DNA of 64,000 nt from Paractinoplanes tereljensis (GCF_016862435.1 NZ_BOMY01000050.1:1-64000), one strand, 5' to 3'. Positions 7,769 through 16,514 are shown, numbered from the stretch's first letter. A program made the numbers and translations. Notes: generated by a model not told the origin, from the letters alone.

Positions 7769-8734
7769 TCAGCGTACCGGGGCGGTGTCGAGAGTGTTCG
7801 CTTTGCCGCCCGTGCCGCAGGACGGCCCGACCGCCCACGCCCACGAGCCCTGCGTGGCGCTGAATCGGACGATCAGGGCCGGAGACCCGTCGAAGCGGGC
7901 GAAATCCACTGACTGGGGGTAAATCGGCCCATCGGAGTTTTCCGCGGCGATGGCGTCGATGCACTCCTGCAGGACCGCCGGGTTACGCAGCCGGGCCAGG
8001 GGGTCGTCGCCGCTGATCGAGCCGGCCTGATCGGGCGCGGCCATCGGAGCGCTCTCGGACTGAACGCTCGGGTCGGTGGCCCGAGAGGACGACTTCGCGG
8101 ACGCGGCGAACGGCTCCAGCGGCCCGGTGGCCAGCGTCGAGGCGGTGTAGTCGGTGCCCGAGGCCAGCAGTTGGGGTCCGCCGGGCATCGCGGCGGAGTT
8201 CTGCCGGGCCTGGGCTTCGCCGGCGGCGCTGGACGAGGCCATGTCGGAGGAATTGGACTCGCGGCCGGCGAGATAGTCGAGGCCGAAGCCGACGAAGGCG
8301 ATCACGCCGGCGGCGATGGCGATCGGGGTGGCCCAGCGCAATCTGCGCGCGGAGCCGGGCTTGCTGCCGCGCTCCCGCGCCGTCGTTCTTTCTTGCGGTA
8401 CGTCGTGAGCATGGTCACCACGAACCAGAGCGAGGTGCGGAACCGGGGGCGCGGCCAGCTCGGCCGGGATCGGGTCGGGCGCGGCGATCGGGGAGGCCAG
8501 CGCGGCTTCCAGCCGGGCCACCACGTCGTCGGGCATCACCATCGGTTCGAGCGCGCCCAACTGGGCGCCGACCGTCGCCATGCCGCCGCTGAGCGACTCG
8601 TAGGCGGCTCGCCAGGCCGGGTCGTCGGCGATCAGGGCAGCCACCGAGGACTCGTCCGGCGTGCCGGACAGAGCGCCACCGATGTAGTCCGCCAGGAGGT
8701 CGATGTCGACCTCGCGGAACTCGGCCCCGGTCAC
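7769..8734 (-). CDS. membrane-bound anti-sigma-M factor-like protein
   Basis: The start is GTG 8734 (VTGAEFREVDIDLLADYIGG), overlapping the sigM stop by four bases, with GGAGG eight bases upstream. The 321-residue protein has a cytoplasmic N-terminal region with a short helical domain and a GALSGTPDES loop typical of anti-sigma factors. One membrane helix (ATPIAIAAGVIAFVGFGL, about residues 133-150) and a Ser/Ala/Gln-rich extracytoplasmic half follow. No HxxxCxxC zinc motif is present. The only two cysteines (QECIDA and GPSCGTG) both lie in the C-terminal outer domain. It should bind and hold SigM; the Mtb counterpart is RsmA. Confidence 0.8.
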   Translation of the reverse strand: MTGAEFREVDIDLLADYIGGALSGTPDESSVAALIADDPAWRAAYESLSGGMATVGAQLGALEPMVMPDDVVARLEAALASPIAAPDPIPAELAAPPVPHLALVRGDHAHDVPQERTTARERGSKPGSARRLRWATPIAIAAGVIAFVGFGLDYLAGRESNSSDMASSSAAGEAQARQNSAAMPGGPQLLASGTDYTASTLATGPLEPFAASAKSSSRATDPSVQSESAPMAAPDQAGSISGDDPLARLRNPAVLQECIDAIAAENSDGPIYPQSVDFARFDGSPALIVRFSATQGSWAWAVGPSCGTGGKANTLDTAPVR

Positions 8735-9384
8735 CTCTGGTCCCTCCGTTCGCCCGCCGCTGGTCCGGATGGGACGGTCTGCGCGGCGTTGTGGTTCCCG
8801 TGACTCCCGTCTCCCCCGGTGCGCAGGTGCCCGAGGGCCACTGCCATCCGGGCCCGGCCACGTGCGCAGCGGCTCTTGATCGTGCCCTCGGCCACCCCGA
8901 GGATCTCGGCCGCCTCGGACACCGGGTAGCCCTGCACGTCGACCAGCACGATCGCGGCGCGCTGCTCGACCGGCAGATCGGCGAGGGCCTGCCGCACCAC
9001 CAGGGCGGTGTCGTGGTCCTCGGTCGGTGCGGCCGGCTCGGGTGCGGCCGGCCGGTCGTCGTCGGCGCGGGTGCCGTCGGGCAGCGGGACGGTCGGGTGG
9101 GCCTGGCGGCGGCGGATCCGGTCGAGGCAGGCATTCACCACGATGCGGTGCAGCCAGGTGGTGACGGCCGCGTCGCCGCGGAACTTGGCGGCGTTGCGAT
9201 GCGCGTTGAGCAGCGCGTCCTGCACCGCGTCGGCGGCTTCCTCGCGGTCGCCGACGGTGCGCAGGGCGACCGCCCACAGCCGGTCGCGATGCCGGCGGAC
9301 GATCTCGCCGAACGCCTGCGCGTCACCGTCGAGATGGGCGCGCAGGAGGTCGGCGTCGCTCGGCGCACCGTCCCCGGAAGTCAC
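8731..9384 (-). CDS. sigM: ECF RNA polymerase sigma factor SigM
   Basis: A 217-residue sigma-70 family protein of the ECF type. Region 2 is FGEIVRRHRDRLWAVALRTV with EEAADAVQDALLNAHRNA. Region 4 is LPVEQRAAIVLVDVQGYPVS with the recognition helix IKSRCARGRARM. The position between the MviN locus and an anti-sigma gene plus trxB-trxA is that of SigM in mycobacteria. The GTG start at 9384 has no ribosome-binding site; instead TAGATT ends six bases before it, so I expect a leaderless mRNA. Translation of the anti-sigma gene is coupled to it by the GTGA overlap. Confidence 0.92.
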   Translation of the reverse strand: MTSGDGAPSDADLLRAHLDGDAQAFGEIVRRHRDRLWAVALRTVGDREEAADAVQDALLNAHRNAAKFRGDAAVTTWLHRIVVNACLDRIRRRQAHPTVPLPDGTRADDDRPAAPEPAAPTEDHDTALVVRQALADLPVEQRAAIVLVDVQGYPVSEAAEILGVAEGTIKSRCARGRARMAVALGHLRTGGDGSHGNHNAAQTVPSGPAAGERRDQR

Positions 9385-9390
9385 CAGAGC

Positions 9391-9396
9391 AATCTA
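9391..9396 (-). promoter_or_regulatory. leaderless -10 box of sigM
   Basis: On the minus strand TAGATT is followed by six bases and the GTG start of sigM. This fits TANNNT with a transcription start at the G of the start codon. No Shine-Dalgarno sequence is present. No obvious ECF-type GGAAC -35 was seen. Confidence 0.5.
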
Positions 9397-9407
9397 TCGG
9401 TGGCGGT

Positions 9408-10943
9408 CTAGTAGCCGTACACCGAGATCTCGTTGACGCTCACCTGGTACCGATCGCCGTCGTCGGCGCGCGGCAGCTCGGTGATCCACACCAGTACGTA
9501 TTGGTATTTGGTGTTGGCGTCGAAGACGTTGAAGATCCGGTTGGTGCCGTCGCCCTTGCTCTCCGCGTCGGCCTCGCCGAGCTTCTTGAACGTGGTGGCG
9601 ACCTTCCCGTCGCCGGTGCTCGAGTCACCCGGGTCGGACGTGCCGCTGCGGATCTCCATGCCCACGCCGGGCGAGGAGGTCTCCACCCGGACGTCGGCCA
9701 GGTTGCGCTCGCTGCCCAGGTTGATCAGCACACCCATGCCGGGCTTGAGGTTGCCGAACTTCGCCGTGTTGAACCGGTGGGTTTCCCACGCGGTGTCCGG
9801 GTTGCCGTCGACCACGTTCTTCGCCTCGTCGGCGTCGCTGCGGTCGCCGGGCGGCGGGTCGACGATGCGGACCATGTCGGCGGTCAGCTTGATCGGCTGC
9901 GGGGTGGGGGCCGGGGCCTGGCTGTCCTCGCCGGTCGACGTGTCGCCGCCGGCGTTGGCCTCGGTGGTCTTGGTCGTCGCCGGGTCGCCCGAACTGGTGA
10001 TTGCGCGGATGCCGAAGACCAGACCGATGATCGCGATGACGACCAGCGCGGCGACCCCGATGACGATCTTCGAGTTGTTCCGGGACGGCTCGGACGGCGT
10101 GCCACCTTGGGTGAACCGCAGCGGGCCGACGTCGTCGTAGTCGTCGTCGGCCGCGTCCAGCCGGGCCAGCTCGGCGGCGAGTGCGTCGGCCTCGGGGGCC
10201 GTGACCCGCTTGTCGAGCAGGTCGATCGTCAGGTCGTCGAGGTAGGCGGGGACGCCGGCGCGGATCTGCCGCGGCGCCGCCGGGTTGCCGGCTCCGTCGC
10301 GGTTGGCGTCGGGCAGCGTGGACCGGCCGATCTCGGTGTGCGGCCAGTGCGCGGTCATCGCGAAGTAGAGAAGGCCACCGACCGCGCGGATGTCGGCCTC
10401 GGTGCTGTCGGCCGAGTCGGCACGCGCGTCGGCCAGCACCACCCGGCCGTCGTCGCCGATCAGGGTCGTGCCGGGGTGCACGTTGCCGTGCACCATGCCG
10501 GTCGCGTGCACGGCGGCCAGCGCGTCGGCGATCGAGTGGGCGATCGCGGTGGCCCGAGCCGGGTCGAGCGGACCCTCCTCGGCGACCAGTTCGCGCAGCG
10601 ACTCGCCATCGACCCACTCACGCACCACGTAAGAACGGGAGCCCTCGTCGATCGCGTCGTAGACGCCGACCAGGTTGGGGTGGATCACGCGGCTAGCATC
10701 GACCGCCGCCTGCAGCATCTCGGTGGCCGAGTCGCCACCGGGGTAGCGCAACACCACCGCGACCGGGCGGCGGAGCACGACGTCAATACCGCGCCAGACC
10801 TGCCGGCCCGCGCTGTCGTTGTTGACGTGCTCCTCGAGCTGATAACGCTCGGCCAGGATCTCACCGACGGTGGGTGCACCGAAGGTCATGACCGGCCCGT
10901 CCGCATCGGCCGCGGTCTCGTGGCCTTCGCCGACCTGGGTCAC
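9408..10943 (-). CDS. membrane pseudokinase of the MviN system
   Basis: The start chosen is GTG 10943 (VTQVGEGHE), with GGGAGG close upstream; an ATG 36 bases earlier lacks one. The 511-residue protein has a Ser/Thr-kinase fold (about residues 25-280), but the catalytic loop reads HGNVHP instead of HRDLKPxN and the DFG site reads LADARA, so it should not phosphorylate. A membrane helix (IVIGVAALVVIAIIGLVFGI, near residue 300) and a Thr/Ser-rich linker follow. The extracellular C-terminal domain contains NPDTAWETHRF and resembles discoidin/F5-8C sugar-binding domains. In Mtb the pseudokinase and this outer domain are fused to MviN and bind FhaA when phosphorylated. Here they form a separate gene about 190 bases downstream of mviN. 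Confidence 0.85.
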   Translation of the reverse strand: MTQVGEGHETAADADGPVMTFGAPTVGEILAERYQLEEHVNNDSAGRQVWRGIDVVLRRPVAVVLRYPGGDSATEMLQAAVDASRVIHPNLVGVYDAIDEGSRSYVVREWVDGESLRELVAEEGPLDPARATAIAHSIADALAAVHATGMVHGNVHPGTTLIGDDGRVVLADARADSADSTEADIRAVGGLLYFAMTAHWPHTEIGRSTLPDANRDGAGNPAAPRQIRAGVPAYLDDLTIDLLDKRVTAPEADALAAELARLDAADDDYDDVGPLRFTQGGTPSEPSRNNSKIVIGVAALVVIAIIGLVFGIRAITSSGDPATTKTTEANAGGDTSTGEDSQAPAPTPQPIKLTADMVRIVDPPPGDRSDADEAKNVVDGNPDTAWETHRFNTAKFGNLKPGMGVLINLGSERNLADVRVETSSPGVGMEIRSGTSDPGDSSTGDGKVATTFKKLGEADAESKGDGTNRIFNVFDANTKYQYVLVWITELPRADDGDRYQVSVNEISVYGY

Positions 10944-11132
10944 CCGTCCTCCCTCGGTGCTCCTCGCACGGTTGCCCATGCTGGTGCAAATAGCGACGTG
11001 CGATCAGCACATGCCGACACCGACCATACCCGTCCCCGGCCACCTCATGGCAGGTCGTCCCCCCGGCGCGGCACCGAGACCTGTCCAGTTGGACTACTGC
11101 CCGAAATGCCGGAAAGGGGGAAAATCCCCAGG

Positions 11133-12899
11133 TCAACGGCCCAGCTTGCGCCGGACCATCCCCACCACGTCACTTACTTCACGAACTCGGAGTGCCGTGG
11201 CGGCGATCAGATAGGCCAGCAGGATGACCGCGCCGCCCGCGATCAACTGGATGATCGCCTGTCCCCGCCCGTCCGGAGCGCCGGCTCCGGGCAGCAGATG
11301 CACTACCAAAACGCCGAGTGCCGCCGCGATCGCGGCCGCCACCAGAACCTTGACCAGCGACACCGCGACCGTGCCGAGGTTGAGTCGGCCGATCTGGCGG
11401 CGCAGCACGGCGAGCGAGATGAGGGCCGAGACCAGATAGGAGATCGCGTTACCGGCGGTCATGCCCACCGCCGACAGCGATTTGTCGAGGATCGCGGCCA
11501 GCGCGAAGTAGGCGCCGATCCGGACGGCGACGACCGGCAGGTTGATCAGCGCGGCGGTCTTGTTGCCCTGCAGAGAATAGAAGGCGTACGTGCAGAGGTA
11601 GCTGATCGACAGCGGCAGCACCGCGAACGCGGCCACCACCAGCACGTCACCGGTGGCCAGCGCGTCGTGGTTGGTGAACTTGCCGCCCTGGAACAGCATC
11701 ACCGCGATCGGCGCACCCAGCACGCCGTAGACCACCGCGATCGGGGCCAGCGCGGCCGAGACCAGCCGGATGCCGCGGCTCAGGTCGGCGCTGACCTCGG
11801 AGAACCGGCCCTCGGCGGCGGCCGCGCTCATCTTCGGCAGCAGCGCGGTCATCACCGACACGCCGACGATGCCGTGCGCCATCATCGTCAGCAGGAACAC
11901 GTTGTTGAAGGCCAGCGTGCTGGCGCTGCCCTTGCCGGCCACCTGGTTGAGGATGCGGACCACGACGAAGACCGCGACCTGGTTGGCGGCGACGTAGCAG
12001 AGCATCCAGCCGGCCAGCCGGCCGATCTCGCCGAGGCCGAGCGAGCGCGGGTCCCAGCGCCACTTCCAGGTGAAGCCGACCTTGCGCAGCGCGGGCAGCA
12101 GGCCCAGCGCCTGGACGATCATGCCGAGCAGGGTGCCGAGACCCATCACCAGGATCGCGCCGCTGCTGATGTTGGTCACCGACAGGTCGTCGTTCGAGAA
12201 GAACACGATGAACACGCCGCAGACGGCGATCACCACGACGTTGTTCAGGATCGGTGCCCACATCGGCGCGGCGAAGTGCCCGCGCACGTTCAGCACCGCG
12301 CCGATCAGGGCGGACAGACCGGTGAAGAAGATGATCGGAAGAATTAGGTACGCGAAGTGGGTGACCAGGTTGCGGTAGGCCGGCGTGGTGTCGTCGCCGG
12401 ACTGGATCCAGGTGATCAGCGGCGCCGCGACCACCACCAGGACGGTCGCGATGCCGAGGGACACCGCCGCGAAGGTCAGCAGCTTCCGGGTGAACTCGAG
12501 TCCACCGTCCGGGTCGGCCTTGCGCCGGCGCACCAGCAGCGGCACCAGCACGCTGGACAGGATGCCGCCGAGCAGCAGCTCGTAGATCTGGCCGGGCAGG
12601 AACTGGGCACTGGTGTACGCATCGCCGACGCCGGCGCCCAGGGCCATGCCGATCAGGGCGTTCCGGGCGAACCCGATGATCCGGCTGACCAGGCTGCCGA
12701 TCGCCATGACCGCGCTGTTGCCGGCCGTGCCGCCGTCGCCGGTCGTGCCGTCGTTTCCGGGCGGCAACTGTTCCGGCGGTAGTGCCTGGTCCTGGCCGGT
12801 GGCGTCGGTGTCGACCGAGATCAGGGTGACACCCTCCTCGGCCTGCGGCGGCACACCGTCCGGTGACGCGTGTGCACTCCGGTACAGGCCGCTGTTCAC
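11133..12899 (-). CDS. murJ: lipid II flippase MurJ (MviN)
   Basis: A 588-residue polytopic membrane protein of the MOP exporter superfamily. After a hydrophilic, Pro/Thr/Gly-rich N-terminus of about 55 residues come roughly 14 membrane helices. Family landmarks are the first helix segment SLVSRIIGFARNALIG, AQFLPGQIYELLLGGILSSV, and LAFNNVFLLTMMAHGIVGVS with TALLPKMS. It moves lipid II across the membrane for peptidoglycan synthesis. The pseudokinase gene lies downstream on the same strand, so the pair matches the single mycobacterial MviN-kinase polypeptide. Confidence 0.92.
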   Translation of the reverse strand: MNSGLYRSAHASPDGVPPQAEEGVTLISVDTDATGQDQALPPEQLPPGNDGTTGDGGTAGNSAVMAIGSLVSRIIGFARNALIGMALGAGVGDAYTSAQFLPGQIYELLLGGILSSVLVPLLVRRRKADPDGGLEFTRKLLTFAAVSLGIATVLVVVAAPLITWIQSGDDTTPAYRNLVTHFAYLILPIIFFTGLSALIGAVLNVRGHFAAPMWAPILNNVVVIAVCGVFIVFFSNDDLSVTNISSGAILVMGLGTLLGMIVQALGLLPALRKVGFTWKWRWDPRSLGLGEIGRLAGWMLCYVAANQVAVFVVVRILNQVAGKGSASTLAFNNVFLLTMMAHGIVGVSVMTALLPKMSAAAAEGRFSEVSADLSRGIRLVSAALAPIAVVYGVLGAPIAVMLFQGGKFTNHDALATGDVLVVAAFAVLPLSISYLCTYAFYSLQGNKTAALINLPVVAVRIGAYFALAAILDKSLSAVGMTAGNAISYLVSALISLAVLRRQIGRLNLGTVAVSLVKVLVAAAIAAALGVLVVHLLPGAGAPDGRGQAIIQLIAGGAVILLAYLIAATALRVREVSDVVGMVRRKLGR

Positions 12900-12948
12900 C
12901 CGTGCCTCCCGACTTCTCCCGATAATGCAGTCACCATAAAGGGGCGCG

Positions 12949-13821
12949 TCACATCCGGCGGCGCAGGAGGGTGCCCGGCTCGGCCCCGGCCAGCGTCTCC
13001 ACCATCCAGTACGCCTCCAGCGGGACCAGGGGCTCGCTCAGCGCGTCCAGCACGGTCGGATGATCGCAGCCGGCCTCGGTGAGCGCACCCAGCAGGGCAG
13101 GAATGGGTGCCAGGTCACCGGCGTCGAGGATGCGGCGGGCGAGCGGGCGGGTCTGCGCGTACCAGGAGCGGCGTGGCACGTCGTCCAGGAGAGCTGTCGA
13201 TCGGCGTACGAGATCGGCCAGGTCTTCTCTTGGAAAGCGTTTCCCCACCCGTACCTCGGAAAAGCGGTCGGGCGGACGGATCAGCTCGGCAATCGCGGCC
13301 TCGTCGAGCACCTGCGGCGAAGCCGCTGGTGGAGACGGCCACCAGTCGTCGCTCGCGAAGAGCGGCAGGGGCGCCTGTTCGGGCCCGGAGGGCGCGGGCG
13401 CCGGGACGTCCCGGCGCAGGGAAAGGTACGCGGCCGTGCGCACCGCGGCGATCGCCGCCTCGTCGTCGTCCGGTGTCGGCGGCGCGAACGGCGACAGCAG
13501 CGCCACCACCAGGCCCGGATGCGGCAGCATCGGATCGTCCAGGGCGATCACCCGGGCGAAGAGATCGAGCTCCGACCAGCGTAGAGCCGCCGGATAGGGA
13601 CCCCCGGCCGGAGCCCAGCCCAGCTGCACCGGCTCGGAGTGGGCCGGGACGCGGAGGCCGAGAGTGCGTTCCCCGGTGGCCGGGTCGAGATCGAGAACGA
13701 GCGAATAGCCGCCGGTCACCGGGAAGGTGGTGCGCAGCTCGGGGGAGTCGGGTTCGGCGGCGTCGCCCATCCAGAACCCAGGGTCCTCGGCCAGGTGACG
13801 CAGCGCCTCGGAAACGGGCAC
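12949..13821 (-). CDS. conserved hypothetical protein upstream of murJ
   Basis: A 290-residue soluble protein that I do not recognise. It begins VPVSEALRHLAEDPGFWMGD (GTG start, weak AGGA site). There is no signal peptide or membrane helix. It is rich in Pro, Asp and Arg; motifs such as YSLVLDLDPATGERTLGL and LRWSELDLFARVIAL suggest an alpha/beta N-terminal domain, with a helical C-terminal half (IPALLGALTEAGCDHPTVLD). It lies about 50 bases before murJ on the same strand, where Mtb has mutT4 and Rv3909; it resembles neither. The context suggests co-transcription with murJ, but the function is unknown. Confidence 0.65.
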   Translation of the reverse strand: MPVSEALRHLAEDPGFWMGDAAEPDSPELRTTFPVTGGYSLVLDLDPATGERTLGLRVPAHSEPVQLGWAPAGGPYPAALRWSELDLFARVIALDDPMLPHPGLVVALLSPFAPPTPDDDEAAIAAVRTAAYLSLRRDVPAPAPSGPEQAPLPLFASDDWWPSPPAASPQVLDEAAIAELIRPPDRFSEVRVGKRFPREDLADLVRRSTALLDDVPRRSWYAQTRPLARRILDAGDLAPIPALLGALTEAGCDHPTVLDALSEPLVPLEAYWMVETLAGAEPGTLLRRRM

Positions 13822-13878
13822 GTGTCCATCCTGCCCGTTTAGGAATCACGCTGCCACGACCTATACCCTGGTAACCCC

Positions 13879-15309
13879 ATGTCTGTTCTCAATGCCGCCC
13901 AGCAGAACGCGGTCGCCGAGCTGCTGCGCGTGTCCCCGGTCGCCGACGAACTGGGGCGCCGTTTCGGCGCCGCCGGTCATGAGTTGCACCTTGTGGGCGG
14001 TTCGGTCAGGGATGCGCTGCTGCTCCGGCTCGGTGACGATCTCGACTTCTGCACCGACGCCACCCCCGAGCAGACCCTCGAGCTGGTGCAGGGCTGGGCC
14101 GACGCGATCTGGGAGACCGGCCGCGACTTCGGCACGATCGGTGTCCAGAAGAACGGGCTTCGGCTGGAGATCACCACATTCCGGGCGGAAGCCTACGACG
14201 GGGTCACCCGTAACCCGATCGTGCAATACGGGAAATCGCTTCTGGAAGATCTCGAGCGGCGCGACTTCACCATCAACGCGATGGCGGTGTCGCTGCCCGA
14301 GCACGTCTTTACTGATCCGTACGGCGGGCTGGCCGACCTCGCGGCCAAAGTGATCCGGACGCCGGCCGCGCCGTCGCAGTCGTTCGGCGATGATCCACTT
14401 CGGATGCTGCGGGCCGCGCGGTTCGCGGCGAAGCTGCAGTTCACTGTGGATCAATCCGTCATCACCGCGATGACCGATATGTGCGCTGATCTCGACCGAA
14501 TCACCGCAGAACGGGTCCGGGACGAGTTCACCAAGCTGATGTCCGGCGCCGACCCGATCACCGGGCTTCGGCTGCTCGTCGACACCGGCCTGGCCGACCG
14601 CTTCCTGCCGGAGATCTCCGGGCTGAAGCTCGAGATCGACGAACACGCCCAGCACAAGGACGTCTACGAGCACACCCTGATCGTGGTGGCCAACGCCATC
14701 CGGCTCGAGGACGCCGACGCGCCCGACTTCGTGCTGCGGATGGCCGCGCTCATGCACGACGTCGGCAAGCCGGCCACCAAGGCCGTCGGCCGGGACGGCC
14801 GGGTCAGCTTCCATCACCACGAGATCGTCGGCGCCCGGCTCACCAAACAGCGCATGAAGGCCATGAAATACCCCAAGGACATCACGTCCGAGGTGGTCGA
14901 GCTGGTCTCTTTGCACCTGCGCTTCTATGGGTACGGGCGGGGAGAGTGGACCGATTCGGCGGTGCGGCGGTACGTGACCGACGCCGGACCGCTGCTGAAC
15001 CGGCTGCATAAACTCACCCGTTCCGACGTAACCACCCGCAACCGGCGTAAGGCCGCCAACCTCGCCGCCGACTACGACGCGCTCGAGGAACGGATCGACC
15101 GGCTGCAGGCCGAGGAAGACCTCGCCCGAGTGCGGCCCGACCTGGACGGCAACGCGATCATGGAACTGCTCGGGGTGCCGCCCGGCCCGATCGTCGGTCA
15201 GGCCTGGCGCTACCTCAAGGAGCTGCGCCTCGATCGGGGGCCGCTCAACCGGGACGAGGCCGAGGCCGAGCTCTACAAGTGGGCCCGCGACCAGGGCCAC
15301 GTCTCCTAG
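13879..15309 (+). CDS. cca: CCA tRNA nucleotidyltransferase (PcnA)
   Basis: A 476-residue class II nucleotidyltransferase. Motif A is LVGGSVRDALLLR followed by the metal-binding DDLDFCTDATP. The segment RRDFTINAMAVSLPE and the ATP-selecting EDPLRMLRAARFAAKL-like stretch (here GDDPLRMLRAARFAAKL) follow. An HD phosphohydrolase domain occupies the second half, with ALMHDVGKPATK near residue 291. It adds or repairs the 3' CCA end of tRNAs. No ribosome-binding site precedes the ATG; TACCCT lies nine bases upstream. It is divergent from the murJ cluster, as pcnA is in Mtb. Confidence 0.92.
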   Translation: MSVLNAAQQNAVAELLRVSPVADELGRRFGAAGHELHLVGGSVRDALLLRLGDDLDFCTDATPEQTLELVQGWADAIWETGRDFGTIGVQKNGLRLEITTFRAEAYDGVTRNPIVQYGKSLLEDLERRDFTINAMAVSLPEHVFTDPYGGLADLAAKVIRTPAAPSQSFGDDPLRMLRAARFAAKLQFTVDQSVITAMTDMCADLDRITAERVRDEFTKLMSGADPITGLRLLVDTGLADRFLPEISGLKLEIDEHAQHKDVYEHTLIVVANAIRLEDADAPDFVLRMAALMHDVGKPATKAVGRDGRVSFHHHEIVGARLTKQRMKAMKYPKDITSEVVELVSLHLRFYGYGRGEWTDSAVRRYVTDAGPLLNRLHKLTRSDVTTRNRRKAANLAADYDALEERIDRLQAEEDLARVRPDLDGNAIMELLGVPPGPIVGQAWRYLKELRLDRGPLNRDEAEAELYKWARDQGHVS

Positions 15310-15312
15310 GCC

Positions 15313-15774
15313 GTGGGCATGTTCGTCGTCGACTCCCTGATCGGGCCGCTCGGTGTCTCCGTGGTCGAGGACACGGTCGTCGGAGTGCGCTTCGGGGTGC
15401 GCCCCGGGCCGGCCGGCACGCATCCGGCGGCCCAGGAGTTGGCGGCCTACTTCGCGGGCGAGCTCACCGAGTTCGCGGTGCCGGTCGAGATGCCCGGCGG
15501 CTCCGAGTTCGAGCGGGCGGTGTGGGCCGAGATCGCCAAGATCCCCTATGGCGAGATGATCACCTACGGGGCGATCGCCACCGCGCTGGGCGATCCGGGG
15601 GCGGCAAGAGCGGTCGGCACGGCCTGCAATCACAACCCGGTCCCGGTGATCGTCCCGTGCCATCGGGTGGTCGGGGCCGGCGGCAAGATGGTCGGCTTCG
15701 GCGGTGGCCTCGACCGCAAGCGCAAGCTGCTCGAACTCGAGGCGAGGGTGGCACTGACCCGTTCCTGGGGTTGA
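15313..15774 (+). CDS. ogt: methylated-DNA--protein-cysteine methyltransferase
   Basis: A 153-residue DNA repair protein. The active site IVPCHRVVGAGGK is intact near residue 114, with the upstream helix IPYGEMITYGAIATALGD and the DNA-binding Arg finger GAARAVGTACNHNPVP. It transfers the alkyl group of O6-alkylguanine onto its own cysteine. The GTG start lies only four bases after the cca stop, so the two are co-transcribed; an ATG two codons later is equally possible. A strong hairpin terminates the unit. Confidence 0.93.
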   Translation: MGMFVVDSLIGPLGVSVVEDTVVGVRFGVRPGPAGTHPAAQELAAYFAGELTEFAVPVEMPGGSEFERAVWAEIAKIPYGEMITYGAIATALGDPGAARAVGTACNHNPVPVIVPCHRVVGAGGKMVGFGGGLDRKRKLLELEARVALTRSWG

Positions 15775-15789
15775 ATGTTTTTCCCATTG

Positions 15790-15826
15790 GAAATAGGGCC
15801 GGTCCCCAATGGGCCGGCCCTATTTC
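15790..15826. terminator. bidirectional terminator, ogt / peptidoglycan-binding gene
   Basis: A perfect 13-base-pair stem (gaaatagggccgg at 15790-15802 with ccggccctatttc at 15814-15826) separates two convergent genes. A/T pairs at its base give a short T-run on both strands. Confidence 0.8.
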
Positions 15827-15836
15827 GATTCAATTC

Positions 15837-16364
15837 TCAGCAGTAATCGGTGTTGTAACCGGTGTACGAGAAGTACATGGCGAACGCGGCCGACTGGTAG
15901 CGGCCGTTAAGCATCCGCTCGGCCGGGAAGGACGACTTGGAACCGTAGTACCGGACCGTGTAGATCTGGTTCTCCGAGTCGTACGAGTAGAGCTCCCAGT
16001 TCAGGCCGGCCTTGGCAAAGGTCTGCGGGCCGACGATGCCGTCGGCGGCGCTGCCGGTGAGGCCGTGCGCGGCCTGCCAGAGCTTGGTCGCCGCCTTGGT
16101 GCCGGCGCCGAACTGGCAGTCCCGGCCGGCCGTGGTCAGGAACCCGTCGGCGATCAGGATCTGCTGCCAGAGCCAGACTGCACCGTTGAAGTTGTTGGTG
16201 GTGGTCGAGAGGGTGCCCTCGTCGTTGAGATCGTCCGTCACGACACCGCCGCCGGAAATGTAACCGGCAGCGGTGTTGGCATAGGCCGGGTCGGCGGCGA
16301 CCGTCAGACCGGCAGCCACACTCGCCACGGCGGCAAGGGACGCCAGCATGGACCTGAAACGCAT
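15837..16364 (-). CDS. secreted peptidoglycan-binding domain protein
   Basis: A 175-residue exported protein. It has a clear signal peptide (MRFRSMLASLAAVASVAAGL, cleavage likely after PAYA) and a PG_binding_1-like domain (VWLWQQILIADGF; FGAGTKAATKLWQAAHGL; DGIVGPQTFAKAG). A Tyr-rich C-terminal segment ends in YNTDYC. Two cysteines (RDCQFG and the terminal C) could form a disulfide. No catalytic domain is visible, so it probably only binds the wall. The ATG has GGGGAGA at seven bases. An 8-base inverted repeat (gatagacg at 16381, cgtctatc at 16431) flanks its leader and could be an operator. Confidence 0.75.
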   Translation of the reverse strand: MRFRSMLASLAAVASVAAGLTVAADPAYANTAAGYISGGGVVTDDLNDEGTLSTTTNNFNGAVWLWQQILIADGFLTTAGRDCQFGAGTKAATKLWQAAHGLTGSAADGIVGPQTFAKAGLNWELYSYDSENQIYTVRYYGSKSSFPAERMLNGRYQSAAFAMYFSYTGYNTDYC

Positions 16365-16467
16365 ATGAAATTCTCCCCGTGATAGACGCGGATCGAAGTC
16401 GTCCGTCGTCGTGGCACGAATATATGCGATCGTCTATCGGTCGTCCACCCCTCTAATTCGGGGCACG

Positions 16468-16502
16468 TAAAAGGCCGGACCGCGATGCGGTCCGGCCTTT
16501 TA
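16468..16502 (-). terminator. intrinsic terminator of padR-ino1
   Basis: A perfect 16-base-pair stem (taaaaggccggaccgc at 16468-16483 with its complement at 16487-16502) closes a 3-base loop just after the ino1 stop. On the minus strand the stem ends in TTTTA, a classical terminator. Confidence 0.85.
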
Positions 16503-16514
16503 TCGGTTCGGGTG

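Noticed and set aside
9501..12347. A 948-codon frame opposite the pseudokinase and murJ genes
   Set aside because: It runs antisense to two genes with clear family motifs, has biased His/Arg/Gly/Asp composition and no recognisable domain.
13861..15663. A 600-codon frame opposite cca and ogt
   Set aside because: Antisense shadow of two well-identified genes; no start signal and no domain.
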